5,009 bases of DNA from an uncultured beta proteobacterium (GTDB lineage: Bacteria > Pseudomonadota > Gammaproteobacteria > Burkholderiales > Burkholderiaceae_B). Below, piece by piece: positions 1 through 5,009 of this stretch. Under the pieces are notes generated by a model, which worked only from the letters and a program-made list of their open reading frames with translations, made no database searches and was not told where the DNA came from. The position numbers and the translations under genes were made by a program. Within the stretch, counting starts at the first letter, position 1. Each line of letters begins with the position of its first letter. The stretch spans positions 1 through 5,009 of the forward strand of contig CAIYCP010000165.1 of NCBI GenBank assembly GCA_903924715.1, given 5' to 3'.

Positions 1-791
1 CTGAACCCTGGCGGGCGGCCTACGTGCAGCCCTCGCGCCGTCCAAAAGATGGGCGCTACGGCGAAAACCCCAATCGCCTACAGCACTACTATCAATACCA
101 AGTAGTTCTTAAGCCTGCGCCACCCAATATCTTGGATTTATATATCGGCTCGCTCGAAGCGCTTGGTATTCAACCCACAGAACACGATATCCGTTTTGTT
201 GAGGATGACTGGGAAAATCCCACCTTGGGTGCCTGGGGACTGGGCTGGGAAGTCTGGCTCAATGGGATGGAAGTCACACAATTCACGTATTTTCAACAAG
301 TTGGCGGCCTAGATTGCACGCCCACCACCGGTGAGATCACCTACGGCCTAGAGCGCTTGGCCATGTACCTGCAAGGCGTCGAAAGCGTCTACGACCTGGT
401 GTGGACCACTGGGCCAAACGGTTCGGTGCTCTATCGCGACGTTTTTCATCAAAACGAGGTTGAACAGTCAACCTACAATTTTGAACATTCTGACGCTGAA
501 ATGCTGTTCAGGCATTTCAGCGATCACGAAGCAAACGCGAAACGGCTCATTGAAATTCCGCTGGCATTGCCTGCCTACGAAGCCACACTTAAAGCAGCAC
601 ACACCTTCAACATGCTCGATGCACGCGGCGCAATCAGCGTCACCGAACGTGCAGCGTATATCGGCCGTATTCGCAATCTGTCACGCGCTGTGGCACAAGC
701 CTATTACGATGCACGCGAAGCACTCGGCTTTCCGATGCTCGGCAACCAACCGTCGGCCGCGCATAGCCCCGCCTCAGGGGTCAAGCCATGA
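1..791 (+). CDS. glyQ: Glycine--tRNA ligase alpha subunit, 5'-partial
   Basis: This is the alpha subunit of the bacterial alpha2beta2 glycyl-tRNA synthetase. It is a cytoplasmic class II enzyme that carries the active site for glycine activation with ATP. The reading frame is open from the first complete codon at position 3 (EPWRAAYVQPSRRP) to TGA at 789-791, giving 262 visible residues. E. coli GlyQ has 303 residues and its equivalent segment starts near residue 52, so about 50 N-terminal residues lie upstream. The GTG at position 24 is the internal Val of AYVQPSRRP, not a start. Family signatures include GRYGENPNRLQHYYQ (about 51-95), RFVEDDWENPTLGAWGLGWE (about 192-251), the motif-3-like EITYGLERLAMY (333-368) and FHQNEVEQSTYNFE (444-485). 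The C-terminus ends in a short Ala/Ser/Pro-rich tail (NQPSAAHSPASGVKP), longer than in E. coli. The stop codon overlaps the glyS start by 4 bp, fitting the need for equal amounts of the two subunits. The assignment is very secure. Confidence 0.98.
   Translation, partial: EPWRAAYVQPSRRPKDGRYGENPNRLQHYYQYQVVLKPAPPNILDLYIGSLEALGIQPTEHDIRFVEDDWENPTLGAWGLGWEVWLNGMEVTQFTYFQQVGGLDCTPTTGEITYGLERLAMYLQGVESVYDLVWTTGPNGSVLYRDVFHQNEVEQSTYNFEHSDAEMLFRHFSDHEANAKRLIEIPLALPAYEATLKAAHTFNMLDARGAISVTERAAYIGRIRNLSRAVAQAYYDAREALGFPMLGNQPSAAHSPASGVKP
766..781 (+). promoter_or_regulatory. glyS ribosome binding site inside a small potential hairpin
   Basis: GGGGT at 777-781 lies 6 nt before the glyS ATG at 788. It can pair with the 16S anti-Shine-Dalgarno sequence with one G-U pair. 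The same GGGG (777-780) is complementary to CCCC at 767-770 across a 6-nt loop, and a G-U pair at 766/781 could extend the stem to five pairs. The element sits in the last codons of glyQ. The pairing is visible in the sequence; its stability and any regulatory effect are inference. Confidence 0.45.
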
Positions 792-2926
792 CACTCACCA
801 CTCGCCCGCTGCTCGTCGAACTGTTCACAGAAGAACTGCCGCCAAAAGCTTTGCCCAAACTGGGCCAAGCCTTCGCACAGGGCCTGCACGATGCGCTGCT
901 CGCTCAGGGTCTAGTGACTGCCGCCAGCACGATTACTTCTTTCGCCTCGCCGCGACGTCTGGCCGTACGTCTGTCGCACGTACTCGCCGTCGCACCTGAT
1001 CAAAGCTTTGCCGAAAAACTCATGCCCGTCAAAATCGGGCTCGACGCTCAGGGTCAGGCCACGCCGGCCTTACAAAAGAAACTGGCGGCCAAAGGTTGGG
1101 CCGACATGCAGGTCAGCGCACTCGAGCGTGAATCCGATGGCAAGCAAGACTATCTCGTCGCGCGCGGCATCGCAGCGGGCGTCGCGTTAACAAATGCCTT
1201 GCAAGCCGCTATTGAAGCCTCGATTGCTGGCTTGCCCATTCCAAAGGTCATGAAATACCAATTAGCGGATGGCGTCACCTCAGTGAAGTTCGTGCGCCCC
1301 GCCCATGCCTTGATCACGCTTTTCGGCGACGAAGTCATCCCAGCCGACATTCTTGGCTTACACGCCGGACGCACGAGCTTCGGTCATCGCTTTCTTCATC
1401 CTGGCCCCATCACGATCACGTCCGCCGATCGTTACGAAGAACAGCTTGCACAAACCGGTCACGTGATCGCTTCGTTTGCTGCACGCCGAGAAAAAATCGC
1501 ATCTTTATTAGCAACCCAGGCGCAGCACTTGAACGCGACACTCGGGCAAGATCCTGAAGTGCACGCACTGCTTGACGAAGTGACCGCCTTAGTTGAAGCC
1601 CCAGCCGTATATGTCGGCGCGTTTGAAGAGCGCTTCTTGCAGGTGCCGCAAGAATGTCTGATTTTGACGATGCGTCTGAATCAAAAATATTTTCCCCTCT
1701 TCAATCCAACAACGGGCGCGTTAACAAATCAATTTTTGATTGTGAGCAATATGCCCACCGATCATCCGGTCGCAATTATTGAAGGTAACGAGCGCGTTGT
1801 ACGCCCACGTTTAGCCGATGCACAATTCTTTTTTGATACCGATCGAAAAACACCGCTGCATCAACGTGTGCCACAGCTCGGATCAATTGTTTATCACAAC
1901 AAGCTCGGCACACAATTGCAACGGGTCACGCGTGTGCAAAAAATTGCGTCATGGTTGGCAAACACCCTAGGCGCCGATGTCGCACTTGCAGATCGCGCGG
2001 CCATGCTTGCGAAAGCGGATCTCAACACCAATATGGTGGGTGAGTTTCCTGAACTACAAGGCATCATGGGTTCGTATTATGCAAAAGCAGATCACGAGCC
2101 CGAAGCCGTTGTTCAAGCACTCGCCGAACAATACAAGATTCGACTCGAACACCCTGTTAGCGCCACAAATATGACCGCTGCCATCTTATTTATGGCAGAA
2201 CGGGCTGAAACACTCGTCGGTATCTGGGGCATTGGGTTAGCACCAACGGGTGAGCGCGATCCCTTTGGTTTGCGCCGCGCCGCACTCGGCCTGATCAGCG
2301 CCTTTGAACAACTTACGGCGGGTGGCATTTTGCAAATTCAGCAAAGCGGCCCCTTAACGCTTGAAGGCTTGCTAGGAATCGCCGCAGCGAGCTTTGAGCC
2401 CAAAGCTTTGGCCGACACCACTGTCGCCGAAGTACAAACGTTCGTTCTCGAACGCTTACGCAACCAGCTCATCACGCACCTCGATCGTAGTGCAGTCGAA
2501 GCCGTGCTAGCCATCTCGCCCCCGCTTCACCAGATCTTGGCACGCGTGCAAGCGGCCGCAATCTTTGCACAAGGGCCCGATGCCGCTAGTTTGGCCGCTG
2601 CCAACAAACGGATTGGAAACCTACTAAAAAAATCCGAAGATACACTGCAGTCGCTCAATCAAGCGCTGCTCACTGAACCCGCCGAACAAGCCTTGGCAAA
2701 AACGATCGCTGAACTACAACCGCTCGCCCAGCAACACCTTGACGCGGGTGACTATCAAGCGGCCCTGGCCACCCTTGCACAGGCGCGCGTACCAGTCGAT
2801 ACGTTTTTTAATGACATCATGGTGATGGCAGATGATATCGCCGTGCGCAACAACCGGTTAGCCCTGCTCGCACAGCTGCATCGTTTAATGAATCAGGTCG
2901 CTGATATCTCGAGGCTTGCTGCATGA
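788..2926 (+). CDS. glyS: Glycine--tRNA ligase beta subunit
   Basis: This is the beta subunit of the alpha2beta2 glycyl-tRNA synthetase, which binds tRNA-Gly and is needed with GlyQ for aminoacylation in the cytoplasm. The 712 residues compare with 689 in E. coli, so the gene is complete. The N-terminus has the family start LLVELFTEELPPKAL (8-22) and FASPRRLA (52-59). It is followed by LPIPKVMKY (149-157), VKFVRPAHALI (166-176), GHRF (199-202) and NERVVRPRLADAQFFFDTDR (334-353). The HD-like region covers about 370-500, with ADLNTNMVGEFPELQGIMG (410-428) and GIGLAPTGERDPFGLRRAALG (481-501). The C-terminal anticodon-binding domain includes LAAANKRIGNLLKKS (602-616), with DTFFNDIMVMADD (671-683) and VADISRL (704-710) closing the protein. 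The start is the ATG overlapping the glyQ stop (ATGA), with an RBS 6 nt upstream. The stop overlaps the gmhB start in the same way. No frameshift or missing block was seen. The stretch at about 515-548 is the least family-like part by eye. Confidence 0.98.
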   Translation: MTLTTRPLLVELFTEELPPKALPKLGQAFAQGLHDALLAQGLVTAASTITSFASPRRLAVRLSHVLAVAPDQSFAEKLMPVKIGLDAQGQATPALQKKLAAKGWADMQVSALERESDGKQDYLVARGIAAGVALTNALQAAIEASIAGLPIPKVMKYQLADGVTSVKFVRPAHALITLFGDEVIPADILGLHAGRTSFGHRFLHPGPITITSADRYEEQLAQTGHVIASFAARREKIASLLATQAQHLNATLGQDPEVHALLDEVTALVEAPAVYVGAFEERFLQVPQECLILTMRLNQKYFPLFNPTTGALTNQFLIVSNMPTDHPVAIIEGNERVVRPRLADAQFFFDTDRKTPLHQRVPQLGSIVYHNKLGTQLQRVTRVQKIASWLANTLGADVALADRAAMLAKADLNTNMVGEFPELQGIMGSYYAKADHEPEAVVQALAEQYKIRLEHPVSATNMTAAILFMAERAETLVGIWGIGLAPTGERDPFGLRRAALGLISAFEQLTAGGILQIQQSGPLTLEGLLGIAAASFEPKALADTTVAEVQTFVLERLRNQLITHLDRSAVEAVLAISPPLHQILARVQAAAIFAQGPDAASLAAANKRIGNLLKKSEDTLQSLNQALLTEPAEQALAKTIAELQPLAQQHLDAGDYQAALATLAQARVPVDTFFNDIMVMADDIAVRNNRLALLAQLHRLMNQVADISRLAA
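2911..2914 (+). promoter_or_regulatory. gmhB ribosome binding site
   Basis: GAGG at 2911-2914 lies 8 nt before the gmhB ATG at 2923 and inside the end of glyS. It supports that start and independent ribosome loading in addition to coupling through the ATGA overlap. Confidence 0.6.
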
Positions 2927-3465
2927 AATTGATCATTCTGGATCGCGACGGGGTCGTCAATCAAGACAGCGCCGATTACATCAAGCATCCAGATGAATGG
3001 ATTGCACTGCCTGGCAGTCTGCAAGCCATTGCCAGGCTGCATCAAGCCGGCTACACAGTCACCATCGCCACAAATCAATCGGGCTTGGCGCGCGGCCTCT
3101 TTGATATCAACGCATTGACCGCCATCCATCAAAAATTTCGCAAAGAACTGGCACAACTTGCTGGAGCGATTGATACGTTTTTTGTATGTCCGCACGGACC
3201 AGACGAGCAATGCGTTTGTCGCAAACCCCTGCCGGGCTTGTTTGAAGATATTGCACGACGCTACGACATTGACCTCAATGGCGTAGCCGCAATCGGCGAT
3301 TCATTACGCGACTTGCAAGCCAGCGCCGCCGCAGGCTGTACCCCGTGGCTCGTACAAACCGGTAATGGCCCAAAAACACTCAAGCAAGGCGGGTTGCCTG
3401 CGGGCACGCGTCACGCCCAGGATCTGGCCGATGCGGTCGATCAAATTCTTGCCGAGGCGACCTAA
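2923..3465 (+). CDS. gmhB: D-glycero-beta-D-manno-heptose 1,7-bisphosphate 7-phosphatase
   Basis: This cytoplasmic HAD-superfamily phosphatase removes the 7-phosphate from D,D-heptose 1,7-bisphosphate. That is a step towards ADP-heptose, the precursor of the LPS inner core. The 180 residues are close to the 191 of E. coli GmhB. Motif I is LDRDGVVN (6-13), with D7 as predicted nucleophile and D9 as predicted acid/base. Motif II is ATNQSG (49-54). The GmhB-type zinc site is C89-x-H91 and C97-x-C99, followed directly by R100-K101-P102. Motif IV is IGDSLRD (124-130), with D126 and D130 as predicted magnesium ligands. The zinc loop is short: five residues separate H91 from C97, against about twelve in E. 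coli. The related HAD histidinol-phosphate phosphatases share this fold, but the gene context has no histidine genes, and the glyS-gmhB-plsC order is typical of beta-proteobacterial GmhB. The start ATG overlaps the glyS stop by 4 bp. The beta-anomer specificity is inferred from the LPS context. Confidence 0.94.
   Translation: MKLIILDRDGVVNQDSADYIKHPDEWIALPGSLQAIARLHQAGYTVTIATNQSGLARGLFDINALTAIHQKFRKELAQLAGAIDTFFVCPHGPDEQCVCRKPLPGLFEDIARRYDIDLNGVAAIGDSLRDLQASAAAGCTPWLVQTGNGPKTLKQGGLPAGTRHAQDLADAVDQILAEAT
3454..3457 (+). promoter_or_regulatory. Probable plsC ribosome binding site
   Basis: GAGG at 3454-3457, in the last codons of gmhB, lies 12 nt before the ATG at 3470. The spacing is longer than ideal. 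It is the only Shine-Dalgarno-like match near this start and favours 3470 over the in-frame ATGs at 3365 and 3431, which lie deep inside gmhB. Confidence 0.45.
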
Positions 3466-3469
3466 CGCC

Positions 3470-4201
3470 ATGCTTGTGCTGCGCGCGACGCTTTTCGCTT
3501 TGTTCTTATTGATCACGGTGATCCCCTACGCGTTTGCCTGCATACTTTGGTCTCCACTTCCATTGCACTGGCGCTACAAACTCACGATGGGTTGGCCACA
3601 GCTCGCCGCCTGGGGGGCCAAAGTCATCTGTGGAATTCGCTGGCAGGTTCAAGGCACTGAAAACCTACCCGACGGCCCGGCCATTGTGCTCTCCAAACAC
3701 CAATCCGCGTGGGAGACACTCTTTTTACCTTCACACCTACCGCGGCAAATCTGCTTTGTCTACAAGCGTGAGTTACATCGGGTTCCCTTTTTCGGTTGGG
3801 GTATCGCGTTACTTGGCATGATCCCTATTGATCGCAGCAAAGGACGCGATGCCTTTGAACAAGTTGTTAAGGTCGGACAACAACGCTTAGACGAAGGTCG
3901 CTGGCCCTTGTTGTTCCCAGAGGGCACTCGGATCGCACCCGGAAAAATGGGACGCTTCAAAATGGGCGGCGCCCTACTCGCCACACGAACGGGCGCACCT
4001 GTCATTCCGATTGCACATAACGCAGGTGAGTGTTGGCCGCGTAATGCCTTTATTAAAAAACCAGGACTCGTCACCGTTTCTATTGGTCCACCGATTCCTT
4101 CAGTCGGCCTCACACCCGAAGCGTTAAACGAAAAAGTGTTTGCCTGGATCGAAGCAGAAATGCATCGCCTTAATCCCGAGAGATATCCGAAGCCGTCATG
4201 A
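3470..4201 (+). CDS. plsC: 1-acyl-sn-glycerol-3-phosphate acyltransferase (PlsC/LPLAT family)
   Basis: This is a membrane-bound acyltransferase of the PlsC/LPLAT family. It is predicted to acylate lysophosphatidic acid at the sn-2 position to give phosphatidic acid, the precursor of membrane phospholipids. I place the start at ATG 3470, 4 nt after the gmhB stop. The open frame extends further upstream, but only as an overlap with gmhB, and this start opens directly on a hydrophobic segment (about 4-28, LRATLFALFLLITVIPYAFA). The resulting 243 residues match the 245 of E. coli PlsC. Motif I is KHQSAWET (76-83), with H77 and, at the usual Asp position, E82. Motif II is in YKRELHRVPFFGWG (98-111). 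Motif III is FPEGTR (149-154), and motif IV is the VIPI region (178-181). IPIDRSKG (118-125) is also typical of this subfamily. The family is secure; the exact acyl acceptor is inferred from homology, and an acyltransferase for another lysophospholipid cannot be excluded. The stop overlaps the next gene by 4 bp. Confidence 0.9.
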   Translation: MLVLRATLFALFLLITVIPYAFACILWSPLPLHWRYKLTMGWPQLAAWGAKVICGIRWQVQGTENLPDGPAIVLSKHQSAWETLFLPSHLPRQICFVYKRELHRVPFFGWGIALLGMIPIDRSKGRDAFEQVVKVGQQRLDEGRWPLLFPEGTRIAPGKMGRFKMGGALLATRTGAPVIPIAHNAGECWPRNAFIKKPGLVTVSIGPPIPSVGLTPEALNEKVFAWIEAEMHRLNPERYPKPS

Positions 4202-5009
4202 GCCAACTTGAGCTTTTGCTTTCAGATACCAGCACGCCGGTCCCGGACTGGCTTGTTGCACCTGAAACCATTCCGCTCGGTGCAAAATGGCGCGTCGTTC
4301 GAAGCGGCGATCAATCCGTTGGCTTTGTATTGGTGCGCTCGCGGCGTCGTAGCATTGGGTTCATGATCATCGACGAGGGTCTGCGTCTCACGGCACCCAA
4401 CTGGGTGACGCTCGGTCAGATCGACGAAGCCGTGATCGAAAAAATGCCGTGGATTTTGAGTAAATTGCAAGACTGGCAGGCGCGCAAAGCGCAGCTTGCG
4501 ATGGCGCACACGCGCTGGAAATCTGGCGGGCAACTTCCGTATATGGGACATCAGATTACCTTGCGCCTTGGTGTGCCAGGCCCTCACGTACCGCATGGGC
4601 GCGCGCATTTTGAAGGTGACCCTGACGCACCCGAGGCCGGCCAAACACTCTGGCTACCGCTTCCGAACGATGCAGATACCCATCGGATGCGCGATATGAC
4701 ACAGGCCTGGTTACAAACACGTGCTGCAGCCTGGTTTGATCAGCGTCTGAACTATTTTTTGGGTAAAACTGGCTTAACCATTCGCGCGTGGCGTCTATCT
4801 TCAGCCGCAACGCGTTGGGGGTCGTGTACGAGTGATGGCAACATTCGCTTGAATTGGCGCTTGATTCATTTTTCACCAATGGTCATTGACTATGTGATTG
4901 CGCATGAGCTCGCTCACTTGCGTGAAATGAATCACAGCCACGACTTTTGGTCAGAGGTCGAACAGCTTTATCCTGATTACCACACCGCTAAAAAAATGCT
5001 GCAACAACA
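4198..5009 (+). CDS. YgjP-like M48/DUF45 zinc metallopeptidase, 3'-partial
   Basis: This is a putative zinc metallopeptidase of the YgjP/DUF45 family. Its substrate and role are unknown. The frame is open from ATG 4198 to the window end with no stop, giving 270 complete codons plus two bases. The motifs sit in the usual C-terminal order: TRWGSC (205-210), IRLNWRLI (216-223), then DYVIAHELAHL (231-241). H236 and H240 are the predicted zinc ligands and E237 the catalytic base. NHSHDFW (245-251) follows, with H246 as probable third ligand. The N-terminal half (SRRRSIGFMIIDEGLRLTAPNWV, 48-70, and the Trp-containing helix MPWILSKLQDW, 83-93) also fits the family. No signal peptide or membrane segment is visible, so it is probably cytoplasmic. 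Judging from family length, only a short C-terminal piece is missing. The start codon overlaps the plsC stop (ATGA) and has no good Shine-Dalgarno sequence; GAAG at 4189-4192 is weak. Translation therefore probably depends on coupling to plsC. The family is secure; the function is not. Confidence 0.9.
   Translation, partial: MSQLELLLSDTSTPVPDWLVAPETIPLGAKWRVVRSGDQSVGFVLVRSRRRSIGFMIIDEGLRLTAPNWVTLGQIDEAVIEKMPWILSKLQDWQARKAQLAMAHTRWKSGGQLPYMGHQITLRLGVPGPHVPHGRAHFEGDPDAPEAGQTLWLPLPNDADTHRMRDMTQAWLQTRAAAWFDQRLNYFLGKTGLTIRAWRLSSAATRWGSCTSDGNIRLNWRLIHFSPMVIDYVIAHELAHLREMNHSHDFWSEVEQLYPDYHTAKKMLQQ

Noticed and set aside
460..999. Open plus-strand frame of 179 codons spanning the glyQ/glyS junction.
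   Set aside because: It lies wholly over two strongly conserved genes in another frame, has no family-like motifs and no convincing start, so it is a shadow frame.
845..2410. Palindrome AAAGCTTT occurs three times in glyS (845-852, 1002-1009, 2402-2409).
   Set aside because: Two copies come from Lys-Ala-Leu codons in the same frame and one from a different frame. Spacing is irregular and flanks differ, so there is no sign of a binding-site array.
2626..2632. A-run of seven in glyS in A_AAA_AAA phase, resembling a -1 frameshift slippery site.
   Set aside because: Slipping would lead to an early stop about 15 codons later and remove much of the conserved C-terminal domain. I saw no clear downstream stimulatory structure, and Lys-Lys is a plausible local sequence.
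2798..3183. Identical 12-mer GATACGTTTTTT at 2798-2809 and 3172-3183.
   Set aside because: Both encode Asp-Thr-Phe-Phe in unrelated proteins and the flanks do not match. The T-run is not preceded by a GC-rich stem, so it is neither a repeat nor a terminator.
2893..3210. Minus-strand open frame of 105 codons across the glyS/gmhB junction.
   Set aside because: It is antisense to the conserved GmhB motifs and the GlyS C-terminus; no domain or RBS supports it.
3760..4206. Minus-strand open frame of 148 codons opposite plsC.
   Set aside because: It is antisense to conserved PlsC motifs (FPEGTR and others), and its protein shows no recognisable domain.
4222..4879. Two overlapping minus-strand open frames of 140 and 107 codons (4222-4644 and 4556-4879).
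   Set aside because: Both are antisense to the metallopeptidase gene, which has clear RWGSC and HELAH motifs; neither shows coding features of its own.

Overview
This window holds five tightly packed plus-strand genes: glyQ (5' end cut off by the window), glyS, gmhB, plsC and a YgjP/M48-type metallopeptidase gene (3' end cut off). The protein sequences and the gene order glyQ-glyS-gmhB-plsC-metallopeptidase match what I know of Betaproteobacteria, most likely Burkholderiales. Supporting points are the two-subunit bacterial glycyl-tRNA synthetase, an LPS heptose gene (so a Gram-negative cell), and a GlyS with the PIPKVMKYQLADG-type segment that I associate with that group. Base composition looks moderately GC-rich by eye, but I did not compute it. 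I cannot name a genus.

Layout. Positions 1-791 hold the GlyQ alpha subunit, missing about 50 N-terminal residues. Positions 788-2926 hold the complete GlyS beta subunit (712 aa). Positions 2923-3465 hold GmhB, the heptose bisphosphate phosphatase (180 aa). Positions 3470-4201 hold a PlsC-type 1-acylglycerol-3-phosphate acyltransferase (243 aa). From 4198 to the window end runs a zinc metallopeptidase with RWGSC and HELAH motifs (270 aa visible). Three of the four junctions are 4-bp ATGA start/stop overlaps, and the fourth is a 4-nt gap. There is no non-coding stretch of any size, no promoter or terminator I can support, and no tRNA, mobile element, CRISPR array or phage gene.

How the genes fit together. 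GlyQ and GlyS form the alpha2beta2 enzyme that charges tRNA-Gly. GmhB supplies ADP-heptose for the LPS inner core, and PlsC makes phosphatidic acid for membrane phospholipid. The metallopeptidase has no assigned role. The overlaps imply one polycistronic message with translational coupling; its promoter must lie upstream of the window. This is an ordinary housekeeping and envelope operon, and I found no convincing new system in it. The points worth a second look are small: a possible hairpin over the glyS ribosome binding site, an HX4E rather than HX4D acyltransferase motif, a short zinc loop in GmhB, and the coupled metallopeptidase of unknown function.
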